From Paracoccus sp041927875 (lineage in GTDB: Bacteria > Pseudomonadota > Alphaproteobacteria > Rhodobacterales > Rhodobacteraceae), in assembly GCF_041927875.1 (NCBI RefSeq), contig NZ_JBHFHN010000013.1: 64,000 nucleotides of DNA. One strand, 5' to 3'. Shown piece after piece: positions 1-8,134 of the stretch. Under the pieces are notes generated by a model, which worked only from the letters and a program-made list of their open reading frames with translations, did no database searches and had not been told where the DNA came from. The position numbers and the translations under genes were made by a program. Each line of letters begins with the position of its first letter. The first letter of the stretch is position 1.

Positions 1-1047
1 CTGGGCAGCTTGCGCGGGGCGCGGACGCTGCATCTGGATATCATCGACTATCCCGGCGAGTGGCTGCTGGATGTCGCGCTGATGGAGAAATCCTATGCCG
101 ACTGGTCGGCCGAGGTGCTGGCGCGGATGCCCGCCCGCCCCGGCGGCGAACAGGCGCTTGCGGCATTGAGCGGCGCGGATGCAGCGGCCGATTTCAGCAA
201 TGCCACCGCGCAGGCCCTTGCCGCGGCCTATACCGCGCATCTGACGGCGGCGCGCGAAGCTGGTTTTTCCGATTGCACGCCGGGCCGGTTCCTGATGCCC
301 GGCGATCTGGCCGGCAGCCCGGCGCTGACCTTTGCCCCCTTGCTCTTGCCCGACAAGGCCCCGCGCGGCAGCCTGTATCGAGAGTTCGAGCGCCGGTTCG
401 AGGCCTATAAATCGCGCATTGTCAAACCCTTCTTCCGCGACCACTTCGCCCGCATCGACCGTCAGGTGGTGCTGGTCGATGTGCTGGGCGCGATCCACGC
501 TGGCCCCCCGGCTGTCGAGGACATGCGCCGCGTGCTGGCCGAGATCCTGTCGGCCTTCAACCCCGGCCGCATCGGGTGGCTGGCGGCGCTGTTCGGCGGG
601 CGGCGGGTGGACCGCATCCTGTTCGCCGCGACCAAGGCCGACCACCTGCATTCCGATCAGCACGCGCGGCTGACCGCGATCCTGTCGGCCTTGGTGCGCG
701 ATGCCCGCGACCGCGCCGATTTTGCCGGGGCGCGCACCGAAAGCCTGGCCATCGCCAGCCTGCGCACCACCACCGAGGAGGTGATCGACCCCGCCGGTGA
801 GGCTTTGGGCGCGGTGCGCGGCACGCTGATCGACGCCCGACAAGCGGCCTTCTATCCGGGCGAGCTGCCCTCTGATCCCGCCACCCTGCTGTCGCCCGCG
901 CGGGACGGCGCGGCGGCCTGGCTGGATGGCGATTACGCGGTGATGCGCTTTGCCCCGGCGAAGATCACGATGAAACCCGGCGACGGCCCGCCCCATATCC
1001 GGCTGGACCGCGCCGCCGAGTTCCTGCTGGGGGACAAGTTCCGATGA
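1..1047 (+). CDS. YcjX-family P-loop NTPase (DUF463), 5' end cut off by window
   Basis: The open frame runs in from base 1, so the N-terminus, including the expected Walker A loop, lies outside the window. The visible 348 residues contain the features of the YcjX/DUF463 family: a DIIDYPGEWLLD segment near the visible start (Walker-B-like), a long helical middle with FFRDHFARIDRQVVLVDVL, and a FAATKADHLH segment resembling the nucleotide-base-recognition (N/TKxD) motif. Its stop overlaps the start of the next gene (a YcjF-type membrane protein) by 4 bp, the usual ycjX-ycjF pairing. In gammaproteobacteria the pair is linked to envelope stress, but the function in alphaproteobacteria is not settled. 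I am confident of the family and not of the exact role. Confidence 0.85.
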   Translation: MGSLRGARTLHLDIIDYPGEWLLDVALMEKSYADWSAEVLARMPARPGGEQALAALSGADAAADFSNATAQALAAAYTAHLTAAREAGFSDCTPGRFLMPGDLAGSPALTFAPLLLPDKAPRGSLYREFERRFEAYKSRIVKPFFRDHFARIDRQVVLVDVLGAIHAGPPAVEDMRRVLAEILSAFNPGRIGWLAALFGGRRVDRILFAATKADHLHSDQHARLTAILSALVRDARDRADFAGARTESLAIASLRTTTEEVIDPAGEALGAVRGTLIDARQAAFYPGELPSDPATLLSPARDGAAAWLDGDYAVMRFAPAKITMKPGDGPPHIRLDRAAEFLLGDKFR

Positions 1048-2117
1048 CCGATACACCCCGCAAAGGCCCGGTGCTGATCGACTATTCTGCGCCCGAGGCC
1101 CCCCCCACCACCCGCCGCACCGCGCCGCGGATCGAGGCTGCCGAGACCGCGCCGCCCTCACCGGCCGAGGCGCCGCCGGTGACCGACGCACCTGAGGAGC
1201 TGGACGCGCTGCCCCCCGATGGTCGGGCGATGCGGGTAGTCTCGGCCCTGATGGCGCGGCGGGAATCGCTGCTGTCGAAATGGTTCTGGCGGGTAGCCTT
1301 CGCGCTGATCGGCTTTATCGTCTCGCTGGCGGCCTGGACCTGGGTGACCGGCCTTTTGGCCGCCTATCCGGTGCTGGGCTGGATCGCGGCGGGGCTGGTG
1401 GGTCTGTTCCTGCTGCTGGCGGCGGGGCTGGCGCTGCGCGAACTTGCGGCTTTTTCGCGGCTGCGTCGGCTGGACAGCATCCACAAGGCGGCGGTCGGTG
1501 CCTTGGCCTCGACCAATGCCAAGGACGCCCGCGCGGTGGTGGCCGATCTTGACCGGCTTTATGCGGGCCGCGCCGATCTGGACTGGCCGCGCGCCCGGCT
1601 GGCCGAACGGCTGCCCGACGCGCCCGATGCGCTGGGCGCGCTGCATCTGGCCGAGGCCGAGCTGATGGCACCGCTGGACGCCGCCGCCCGCGTCGAGATC
1701 GAGGCCGCCGCCCGCACCGTCGCCACCGTCACCGCGCTGGTGCCGCTGGCCTTGGCCGATGTGTTCGCCGCGCTGGCCGCCAACCTGCGCATGATCCGCC
1801 GCATCGCCGAAATCTACGGCGGGCGCGCGGGCAGCTTTGGCAGTTGGCGGCTGGCGCGCACCGTGCTGACCCATCTGGTCGCCACCGGTGCGGTCGCGGC
1901 GGGCGATGACCTGATCGAGACGATGGCCGGGGGCGGGCTTCTGTCCAAGCTCAGCCGCCGCTTTGGCGAGGGGGTGGTGAACGGCGCCCTGACCGCCCGC
2001 GTCGGCATCGCGGCGATGGAGGTCTGCCGCCCGCTGCCCTTCGTCGCGCTGGATCGCCCGCGCGTCGGCAATCTGGTCAAACGTGCCGTAACCGGGCTGT
2101 TCGATCGCCAAAAGTGA
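1044..2117 (+). CDS. YcjF/TIGR01620-family inner-membrane protein (DUF697)
   Basis: The protein has 357 residues. A proline/alanine-rich cytoplasmic N-terminus of about 75 residues is followed by two closely spaced membrane helices at roughly 85-130 (VAFALIGFIVSLAAWTWV and VLGWIAAGLVGLFLLLAAGLAL). A helical C-terminal region follows, with the DUF697-like stretch ending RVGIAAMEVCRPLPF. This is the typical YcjF layout. The start ATG overlaps the upstream YcjX-like gene by 4 bp, so the two are translationally coupled and probably act together at the inner membrane. The gene ends just before a strong symmetrical hairpin shared with the convergent haemoglobin gene. Confidence 0.85.
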   Translation: MTDTPRKGPVLIDYSAPEAPPTTRRTAPRIEAAETAPPSPAEAPPVTDAPEELDALPPDGRAMRVVSALMARRESLLSKWFWRVAFALIGFIVSLAAWTWVTGLLAAYPVLGWIAAGLVGLFLLLAAGLALRELAAFSRLRRLDSIHKAAVGALASTNAKDARAVVADLDRLYAGRADLDWPRARLAERLPDAPDALGALHLAEAELMAPLDAAARVEIEAAARTVATVTALVPLALADVFAALAANLRMIRRIAEIYGGRAGSFGSWRLARTVLTHLVATGAVAAGDDLIETMAGGGLLSKLSRRFGEGVVNGALTARVGIAAMEVCRPLPFVALDRPRVGNLVKRAVTGLFDRQK

Positions 2118-2168
2118 GTATTTGTTCAAAGAGGAAGCCCGCTGTCTTTCCTCTTTGTCCAAATACTC
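2116..2168. terminator. Bidirectional hairpin terminator; full-length copy of the GTATTTG repeat
   Basis: Two arms of about 22 nt (2116-2137 and 2146-2168) are almost perfect inverted repeats around an 8-nt loop. The left arm begins GAGTATTTG and continues CAAAGAGGAAG. It lies between the convergent ends of the ycjF-like gene and the haemoglobin gene, where a two-way terminator is expected. The same design, with loop bases beginning CCCGC, recurs at 6213-6264. Confidence 0.7.
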
Positions 2169-2173
2169 AAGCC

Positions 2174-2575
2174 TTAGCGTAACACCGGCGGTGCCGTCTG
2201 AGGTTTGGCGTGGATCGACAGCCCCATCGACAGACTGTCGCCGATGCGATGCGCAAGCGCCGACCAGGCGGCGGCGGTCTGGGGCGGCAGCGCCTTGGCC
2301 AGCGTGTCGTCGAACAGGCACAGCCACGGGCCGAAATGCTGGGCGCGCACATCGCCGGCCGCGATATGGGCCTGCATCGGATTGCCGTCATATTGCCGTT
2401 CGCCCAGGATCGCGTTCTTCCAGAAGCGGGCGATCTTGGCCTCATGTTCGGGCCAGTCGGTGACGTGGCGCGCAAAGATCGGCCCCAGTTCGGGGTGGCG
2501 GCGGATGGCGGCGTAAAAGGCCGTCATTACGCGGTCGATCTGGTCGGGGGTGATGTCGAAACGGGCAAAGCTCAT
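2174..2575 (-). CDS. Group III truncated haemoglobin
   Basis: The protein has 133 residues, normal length for a group III (P-type) truncated haemoglobin. It starts MSFARFDITPDQIDRVMTAFY and carries FYAAIRRHPELGPIFARHV, WPEHEAKIARFWKNAILGE and YDGNPMQAH, the helix B-E-F pattern of this family. The proximal haem histidine is most likely in the MQAHIAAG segment. Such proteins bind O2, NO or related ligands in the cytoplasm; the physiological role is usually unknown. No good Shine-Dalgarno sequence is visible, but this is the only start that gives a family-length protein. Convergent with the ycjF-like gene. Confidence 0.85.
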   Translation of the reverse strand: MSFARFDITPDQIDRVMTAFYAAIRRHPELGPIFARHVTDWPEHEAKIARFWKNAILGERQYDGNPMQAHIAAGDVRAQHFGPWLCLFDDTLAKALPPQTAAAWSALAHRIGDSLSMGLSIHAKPQTAPPVLR

Positions 2576-2689
2576 CGCGCGATCATAGCTTACGACCTTG
2601 CCTGGGCAAGCGGCGGCTTGACGCAGGCGGCCATGCGGGGCATCCGGGGGCACCGGTCGCAGCCCACCCGGACAAAACACGAGCCGAGA

Positions 2690-3151
2690 ATGACCCATTA
2701 CACCGACGGTCTGACCCAGTTGGGGCAGGCCACCACCCTGCCCACCGATCCCGACAGCGCCGTGATCGAGCGGGTGCCGAACCCGCGCCCCGGTGTCGAT
2801 TACACCGTCCGCTTTACCCAGCCCGAATTCACCAGCCTGTGCCCGCTGACCGGACAGCCCGACTTTGCGCATCTGGTCATCGACTATCTGCCCGGCGACT
2901 GGCTGGTCGAATCGAAATCGCTGAAGCTGTTTCTGGGCGCCTTCCGCAACCACGGCGCCTTTCACGAGGATTGCACTGTCGGCATCGGGCAGCGCCTGGT
3001 CGATGCGATTGCCCCGCGCTGGCTGCGGATCGGCGGCTATTGGTATCCGCGCGGCGGCATGCCGATCGACGTGTTCTGGCAGACCGGTGCCGCCCCCGCT
3101 GGGCTGTGGCTGCCCGATCAGGGCGTCGCACCCTATCGCGGGCGCGGGTGA
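2690..3151 (+). CDS. queF: NADPH-dependent 7-cyano-7-deazaguanine reductase QueF
   Basis: The protein has 153 residues, the size of the unimodular (type I, FolE-like) QueF. It reduces preQ0 to preQ1 in queuosine synthesis. The catalytic cysteine is visible in FTSLCPLTGQPDF, and the QueF signature in ESKSLKLFLGAFRNHGAFHED, where ES-KSLK binds NADPH and substrate. The start at 2690 is the first ATG that keeps only the QueF fold; the longer upstream open frame has no family match. The gene stands alone, with no other que genes in the window. Its stop codon is followed two bases later by the -35 element of the ileS leader promoter. Confidence 0.93.
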   Translation: MTHYTDGLTQLGQATTLPTDPDSAVIERVPNPRPGVDYTVRFTQPEFTSLCPLTGQPDFAHLVIDYLPGDWLVESKSLKLFLGAFRNHGAFHEDCTVGIGQRLVDAIAPRWLRIGGYWYPRGGMPIDVFWQTGAAPAGLWLPDQGVAPYRGRG

Positions 3152-3152
3152 C

Positions 3153-3181
3153 TTGCGGGTCTGACGCGCGCTTTCTATAAG
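3153..3181 (+). promoter_or_regulatory. Predicted sigma-70-type promoter of the ileS leader transcript
   Basis: TTGCGG at 3153-3158 and TATAAG at 3176-3181 are separated by 17 bp, a near-ideal housekeeping promoter for this group. A start site 7 bp after the -10 element falls on position 3188, which is the A of the leader-peptide ATG. The mRNA would therefore be leaderless. It sits immediately after the queF stop. Confidence 0.65.
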
Positions 3182-3187
3182 CGGGCC

Positions 3188-3235
3188 ATGTTCAGGACGG
3201 GCCGGATCATCCGAATTATCCGCCCGGCGGCCTAG
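3188..3235 (+). CDS. Putative isoleucine-rich leader peptide of ileS (15 aa)
   Basis: A 15-codon frame reads MFRTGRIIRIIRPAA and then TAG. Four of its fifteen codons are isoleucine, in two adjacent pairs (ATC ATC at 3206-3211 and ATT ATC at 3215-3220). The last codons and stop overlap the 5' arm of a perfect G/C-rich terminator hairpin, and the next gene is isoleucyl-tRNA synthetase. This is the classic arrangement of ribosome-mediated attenuation: ribosomes would stall on Ile codons when charged tRNA-Ile is low. No Shine-Dalgarno is present, but the predicted transcription start coincides with the ATG, as in leaderless attenuator peptides such as rhizobial trpL. Translation is inferred, not shown. 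Confidence 0.7.
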   Translation: MFRTGRIIRIIRPAA

Positions 3236-3257
3236 GGGTTCCTGGCCGCCGGGTTTT
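3223..3257 (+). terminator. Attenuator terminator upstream of ileS
   Basis: Ten-base arms CCCGGCGGCC (3223-3232) and GGCCGCCGGG (3244-3253) pair perfectly around an 11-nt loop and are followed by TTTT. The 5' arm begins two bases after the last Ile codon of the leader peptide. A competing hairpin can form between 3198-3207 and 3218-3226 (one bulged C) and would take up the first four bases of the terminator arm, giving an antiterminator/terminator choice. Confidence 0.7.
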
Positions 3258-3304
3258 GCCATGTCTGATTTGTGATGCCTGCCGTCTGACCCAAGGATTC
3301 CCCG

Positions 3305-6199
3305 ATGACCGACACCGACCTGTCCGCCGCCTATCGCGACACCGTTTTTCTGCCCGAGACCGACTTTCCCATGCGCGCGGGCCTGCCTGCGCGCGAACCG
3401 GAATGGCTGGACCGCTGGGCGCGGATCGGCATCTATGACCGGCTGCGCGACCAGACGGGGCGACCGCCCTTTGTGCTGCATGACGGCCCGCCCTATGCCA
3501 ATGGCCATCTGCACATCGGCCATGCGCTGAACAAGATCCTGAAAGACTTCATCGTCCGCAGTCATCAGATGATGGGTTTCGACGTGCGCTATGTGCCGGG
3601 CTGGGATTGCCACGGCCTGCCGATCGAATGGAAGATCGAGGAGCAATACCGCGCCAAGGGTCAGGACAAGGATGCGGTGAACATCATCGACTTCCGCCAG
3701 GAATGCCGCAAGTTCGCCGAGGGCTGGGTCGACATCCAGCGCGATGAGTTCAAGCGCCTGGGCATCACCGGCAAATGGGACGCGCCCTATCTGACCATGG
3801 ATTATCACGCCGAGGCGGTGATCGCGGCCGAGTTCATGAAACTGCTGATGAATGGCAGCCTCTATCAGGGCTCGAAGCCCGTCATGTGGTCGCCGGTCGA
3901 AAAGACCGCCCTGGCCGAGGCCGAGGTGGAATATCACGACCACACCAGCCATATGATCTGGGTGCGGTTCCGCCCGCAATCCGGGCTGGACGGCGCATCG
4001 GTGGTGATCTGGACGACGACCCCCTGGACGATCCCGCAGAACCGCGCGGTGGCCTTCGGACCGACTATCAACTATGGCCTTTACCGCGTTGATAACGTTG
4101 CAGAAAACGCTTTGGCGAAAGCGGGTGAGCTACTGCTGCTGGCCGACAAGCTGGTCGATGGCGTGATGCAGGCCGCCAAGGTCGAAGGCTTCACCCGGCT
4201 GCGCGATGTCCCCGCGGATGAGCTCTCGGGCATCACCCTGTCGCATCCCTATCGCGGCATCGACGGCGGCAATGGCGAATGGGATTTCGACGTGCCGCTG
4301 TTGCCCGGCGATCATGTGACCGATGATGCGGGGACGGGCTTTGTGCATACCGCGCCCAGCCATGGCGATGACGACTATCAGCTTGCGCTGAAGTTCGGCA
4401 TCCCGATGACCTATAACGTCGAACCCGATGGCAGCTATCGCGCCAGCCTGCCGGTCTTTGGCGGTCAGGCGATCCTGACCCCGGATGGCAAGGAAGGCCC
4501 GGCCAATGTCAGCAATATCAAGGCGCTGCATGGCGCGGGGGCGCTGCTGGCAAAGGGTAAGCTGAAGCACAGCTATCCGCATAGCTGGCGGTCGAAAGCG
4601 CCGCTGATCTATCGCAACACGCCGCAGTGGTTCGCCGCCATCGACAAGGTGCTGGATGACGGCATGGGCGAATATGGCGACACGATCCGCAGCCGCGCGC
4701 TTGCCAGCATAGACCGGCTGGTGAAATGGACACCGCAAACCGGGCGCAACCGGCTGTTCTCGATGATCGAGGCGCGGCCGGATTGGGTGCTGTCGCGGCA
4801 GCGCGCCTGGGGCGTGCCCTTGACATGCTTTGTGAAGAAAGGCGCGCAACCCACGGATTCCGATTTCCTTTTGCGCAACGACGAGATCAACGACCGGATC
4901 ATCGCCGCCTTCGAGAAAGACGGCGCCGATGTCTGGTATCGCCCCGGCTTCAAGGAAGACGTGTTCGGCAATATCGCCAATCCGAACGATTACGATCAGG
5001 TCTTTGACGTGCTGGATGTGTGGTTCGACAGCGGATCGACGCATGCCTTTGTGCTGCGCGACCGCGCCGATGGCACGCCGGACGGGATCGCTGATCTGTA
5101 TCTGGAAGGCACCGACCAGCACCGCGGCTGGTTCCATTCCTCGATGCTGCAAGCCTGCGCGACCAAGGGCCGCGCGCCCTACCGCGGGGTGCTGACGCAT
5201 GGCTTCACGCTGGACGAGAAGGGCATGAAAATGTCCAAATCGCTCGGCAATACCGTCGCGCCCGCCGATGTGATCAAGGAATATGGCGCCGACATCCTGC
5301 GGCTGTGGGTGGCGCAATCGGACTACACCGCAGACCTGCGCATCGGGAAGGAAATCCTGAAAGGCGTGGCCGACAGCTATCGCCGGCTGCGCAACACGCT
5401 GCGCTTCCTGCTGGGGGCGCTGGACGGGTTCGCGGATGGCGAGCGGGTCGATCCGGCCGACATGCCGGAACTGGAACGATGGGTGCTGCACCGCCTCGCG
5501 GAACTCGATGTGCAGGTGCGCGAGGGCTACACGGCCTATGACTTCCAGGGCGTGTTCCAGGCGGTGTTCAACTTTGCCACCATCGACCTGTCGGCCTTCT
5601 ATTTCGACATCCGCAAGGACGCGCTTTATTGCGATGCGCCGGGCAGCTTGCGCCGCCGCGCCGCGCGCACGGTGCTGGACATCCTGTTCCACCGCCTGAC
5701 CGCCTGGATCGCACCGATCCTGGTGTTCACCGCCGAAGACGCCTGGCTGAGCCGCTTCCCCGGTCAGGACAGCTCGATCCACCTGCGCGACTTCCCCGAC
5801 ACGCCCGCCGACTGGCGCAATCCAGATCTGGCGGCGAAATGGGACGGCATCCGTCGCGCGCGTCGCGTGGTGACGGCGGCGCTTGAGGTGCAGCGGACGG
5901 CGAAGGTGATCGGCGCCAGCCTCGAGGCCGCGCCGGTGGTGCATGTCGAGGATCAGGCCCTGCTGGCGGCGCTGAAATCGGTCGATTTCGCCGATCTCTG
6001 CATCACCTCGGGCGTCAGCCTTACCGCCGATCCGGCCCCGGCCGAGGCCTTCCGTCTGCCCGAACTGCCCGGCATCGGCGTGGTGTTCGAGACCGCCGAG
6101 GGCCAGAAATGTGCGCGCTGCTGGAAAATCCTGCCGGATGTCGGCAGCCATGCCCACGCGGGCACCTGCGCGCGCTGTGACAGCGTGATCGCGGGCTGA
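3305..6199 (+). CDS. ileS: Isoleucyl-tRNA synthetase
   Basis: A class I aminoacyl-tRNA synthetase of 964 residues that charges tRNA-Ile. The HIGH motif is at residues 70-73 (GHLHIGH), and KMSKS is at 642-646 (MKMSKSLGNTV). The editing (CP1) domain contains TTTPWTIPQNRAVAFG and GDHVTDDAGTGFVHTAPSHGDDDY. A C-terminal zinc ribbon closes the protein, with CARC at 936-939 and a second CARC pair near the end. The length is typical for a bacterial-type IleS. The start ATG at 3305 is about 50 bases beyond the attenuator terminator. Expression is probably controlled by the Ile-rich leader described above. A long symmetrical hairpin terminates it at 6213-6264. Confidence 0.97.
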   Translation: MTDTDLSAAYRDTVFLPETDFPMRAGLPAREPEWLDRWARIGIYDRLRDQTGRPPFVLHDGPPYANGHLHIGHALNKILKDFIVRSHQMMGFDVRYVPGWDCHGLPIEWKIEEQYRAKGQDKDAVNIIDFRQECRKFAEGWVDIQRDEFKRLGITGKWDAPYLTMDYHAEAVIAAEFMKLLMNGSLYQGSKPVMWSPVEKTALAEAEVEYHDHTSHMIWVRFRPQSGLDGASVVIWTTTPWTIPQNRAVAFGPTINYGLYRVDNVAENALAKAGELLLLADKLVDGVMQAAKVEGFTRLRDVPADELSGITLSHPYRGIDGGNGEWDFDVPLLPGDHVTDDAGTGFVHTAPSHGDDDYQLALKFGIPMTYNVEPDGSYRASLPVFGGQAILTPDGKEGPANVSNIKALHGAGALLAKGKLKHSYPHSWRSKAPLIYRNTPQWFAAIDKVLDDGMGEYGDTIRSRALASIDRLVKWTPQTGRNRLFSMIEARPDWVLSRQRAWGVPLTCFVKKGAQPTDSDFLLRNDEINDRIIAAFEKDGADVWYRPGFKEDVFGNIANPNDYDQVFDVLDVWFDSGSTHAFVLRDRADGTPDGIADLYLEGTDQHRGWFHSSMLQACATKGRAPYRGVLTHGFTLDEKGMKMSKSLGNTVAPADVIKEYGADILRLWVAQSDYTADLRIGKEILKGVADSYRRLRNTLRFLLGALDGFADGERVDPADMPELERWVLHRLAELDVQVREGYTAYDFQGVFQAVFNFATIDLSAFYFDIRKDALYCDAPGSLRRRAARTVLDILFHRLTAWIAPILVFTAEDAWLSRFPGQDSSIHLRDFPDTPADWRNPDLAAKWDGIRRARRVVTAALEVQRTAKVIGASLEAAPVVHVEDQALLAALKSVDFADLCITSGVSLTADPAPAEAFRLPELPGIGVVFETAEGQKCARCWKILPDVGSHAHAGTCARCDSVIAG

Positions 6200-6212
6200 G
6201 ATCGTTCGGAGT

Positions 6213-6264
6213 GAGTATTTGGAAACAGAAGAAGCCCGCATCTTCTTCTGTTCGATAAATACTC
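6213..6264. terminator. Bidirectional hairpin terminator; second full copy of the GTATTTG repeat
   Basis: The left arm 6213-6234 (GAGTATTTGGAAACAGAAG...) and right arm 6242-6264 are near-perfect inverted repeats with a 7-nt loop CCCGCAT. It lies between the convergent ends of ileS and eno. The outer arm GAGTATTTG and the loop CCCGC are the same as in the hairpin at 2116-2168, so the two belong to one repeat family. Confidence 0.75.
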
Positions 6265-6340
6265 GTCCGATCCCGCCGTCGGGCGCAGAGCATGAAAAAG
6301 GGGCGCCAAAGCGGCGCCCCTTCGTCATCTGAGCGTGACG

Positions 6341-7615
6341 TCAGCGCAGGATCGACCGGCCGGCATATTCGGCGGTCGCGCCCAGCATTTCCTCGATACG
6401 GATCAACTGGTTGTATTTCGCCAGCCGGTCAGACCGCGCCAGCGAACCGGTCTTGATCTGGCCGCAGTTGGTGGCGACCGCCAGATCGGCGATGGTGCTG
6501 TCCTCGGTCTCGCCCGAGCGGTGGCTCATCACGCTGGTATAGCGGGCGCGGTCGGCCATGCGCACCGCGTCCAGCGTCTCGGTCAGGGTGCCGATCTGGT
6601 TGACCTTGACCAGAAGGCTGTTGGCCACGCCCTTCTTGATGCCGTCCGACAGGCGCGCGGGATTGGTCACGAACAGGTCGTCACCGACGAGCTGAACGCG
6701 ATCACCCAGACGGTCGGTCAACAGCTTCCAGCCCTCCCAGTCATCCTCGGCGCAGCCATCCTCGATCGACAGGATCGGATAGTCGGCGCACAGCGCGGCC
6801 AGGTAATCGACGTTTTCGGCCGAGGTCAGTGACTTGCCTTCGCCCTTCATCTCATACTTGCCGTCCTTGAAATACTCGGTCGAGGCGCAATCGAGCGCCA
6901 GCATGATGTCATCGCCCGGCTTGTAGCCGGCCTTTTCGATCGACTTCAGGATGAAATCCAGCGCGTCGCGCGTGGAGGACAGGTTCGGCGCAAAGCCGCC
7001 TTCGTCACCCACGCCGGTGGCCAGCCCCGCCGCCGACAGTTGCTTCTTCAGCGTGTGGAACACTTCCGAGCCCATGCGCACGGCCTCGGCGATCGAACCG
7101 GCGCTGACCGGCATGATCATGAACTCCTGAATGTCAATCGGGTTGTCGGCATGTTCGCCGCCATTGATGATGTTCATCATTGGCACCGGCAGCACCCGCG
7201 CGCCCGCGCCGCCAACATAGCGATACAGCGGCAGGCTGGCGTAATCTGCGGCGGCGCGTGCCACGGCCAGCGACACGCCCAGGATCGCATTCGCGCCCAG
7301 CCGACCCTTGTTCGGGGTGCCGTCCAGTTCGATCATCATGCGGTCGATCTCGACCTGTTCGGTGGCGTCCTCGCCCACCAGATTTTCGGCAATCTCGCCA
7401 TTGACGGCGGCGACGGCCTCCAGCACGCCCTTGCCCATGTAGCGGGCCTTGTCGCCGTCGCGCTTTTCCACCGCTTCATGCGCGCCGGTCGAGGCGCCCG
7501 AGGGCACGGCGGCGCGGCCCATGGTGCCGTCCTCCAGTATCACATCGACCTCGACGGTCGGATTGCCACGGCTGTCCAGGATCTCGCGGGCGTGGATGTC
7601 GATGATCGTGCTCAT
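6341..7615 (-). CDS. eno: Enolase (phosphopyruvate hydratase)
   Basis: The glycolytic/gluconeogenic enzyme that interconverts 2-phosphoglycerate and phosphoenolpyruvate; 424 residues, normal length. The N-terminus MSTIIDIHAREILDSRGNPTVEVDV is diagnostic. The general acid region GDEGGFAPN, the Mg ligand regions ALDCAST and SIEDGCAEDD, the catalytic Lys region LLVKVNQIGTL, and the signature MSHRSGETED are all present. Monocistronic: it converges on ileS and diverges from the NDUFA12-mlaD operon, with about 150 bp between the two starts for divergent promoters. Confidence 0.97.
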   Translation of the reverse strand: MSTIIDIHAREILDSRGNPTVEVDVILEDGTMGRAAVPSGASTGAHEAVEKRDGDKARYMGKGVLEAVAAVNGEIAENLVGEDATEQVEIDRMMIELDGTPNKGRLGANAILGVSLAVARAAADYASLPLYRYVGGAGARVLPVPMMNIINGGEHADNPIDIQEFMIMPVSAGSIAEAVRMGSEVFHTLKKQLSAAGLATGVGDEGGFAPNLSSTRDALDFILKSIEKAGYKPGDDIMLALDCASTEYFKDGKYEMKGEGKSLTSAENVDYLAALCADYPILSIEDGCAEDDWEGWKLLTDRLGDRVQLVGDDLFVTNPARLSDGIKKGVANSLLVKVNQIGTLTETLDAVRMADRARYTSVMSHRSGETEDSTIADLAVATNCGQIKTGSLARSDRLAKYNQLIRIEEMLGATAEYAGRSILR

Positions 7616-7768
7616 GTGTCATTCCTTTGGCGGATGATGTCGGGGCCTTCTTAGCCGCCAAAACCCGGCGCGAAAAGGCCGATCGCGCGGCTGTGGCCCT
7701 GCGGGTGCTGGACGTGGCCGCCGCGATGGGGCATAGGGGAGCAAAGCCCCGAATGACGGACCCAGCCC

Positions 7769-8134
7769 ATGTTTCTGCGACTGCTGACCTGGTGGAACAC
7801 CTCGACCCTGAACACGGCCTTCAGCACCTGGCTGCGCGGCAAGAAGGTGGGCGAAGATGCCCTGGGCAATGTCTATTACCAGTCGAAAGACGGCAAACGC
7901 TGGGTCATCTACAAGGGCACGATCGAGGCCAGCCGGATCAGCCCGGAATGGCATGGCTGGCTGCATTACACCTGGGATCACCCGCCGACCGAGGTGGCCC
8001 TGCCGCGCAAGGGCTGGGAACAGCCGCATCAGGAAAACCTGACCGGCACCGCCGGGGCCTATCTGCCCGCCGGTTCGCTGCGCCGCGCCGAGCCGATGCC
8101 GCGCCGCGATTATGAGGCCTGGCAGCCCGAATAA
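7769..8134 (+). CDS. NDUFA12-family accessory subunit of NADH:ubiquinone oxidoreductase
   Basis: The protein has 121 residues and matches the NDUFA12/B17.2 family: an N-terminal TWWNTSTLNTAF, the strongly conserved GNVYYQ and RWVIYKG, and the signature PPEWHGWLHY region seen here as SPEWHGWLHYTWDHPP. In alphaproteobacteria such as Paracoccus this is a genuine supernumerary subunit of respiratory complex I, near the peripheral/membrane arm junction. It is encoded away from the nuo operon. Its stop overlaps the start of the mlaD-like gene (TAATG), so the genes are co-translated. I chose the ATG at 7769 because it gives the family N-terminus. Confidence 0.93.
   Translation: MFLRLLTWWNTSTLNTAFSTWLRGKKVGEDALGNVYYQSKDGKRWVIYKGTIEASRISPEWHGWLHYTWDHPPTEVALPRKGWEQPHQENLTGTAGAYLPAGSLRRAEPMPRRDYEAWQPE

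Noticed and set aside
1158..2327. 389-codon Gln/Arg/His-rich frame opposite the ycjF-like gene
   Set aside because: Composition rich in Q, R and H is typical of antisense reading of high-GC genes; it also runs through the terminator hairpin.
2590..2689. preQ1 riboswitch upstream of queF
   Set aside because: The 100 bases before queF show no recognisable preQ1-I, II or III fold; the ends of the region are taken by the haemoglobin start.
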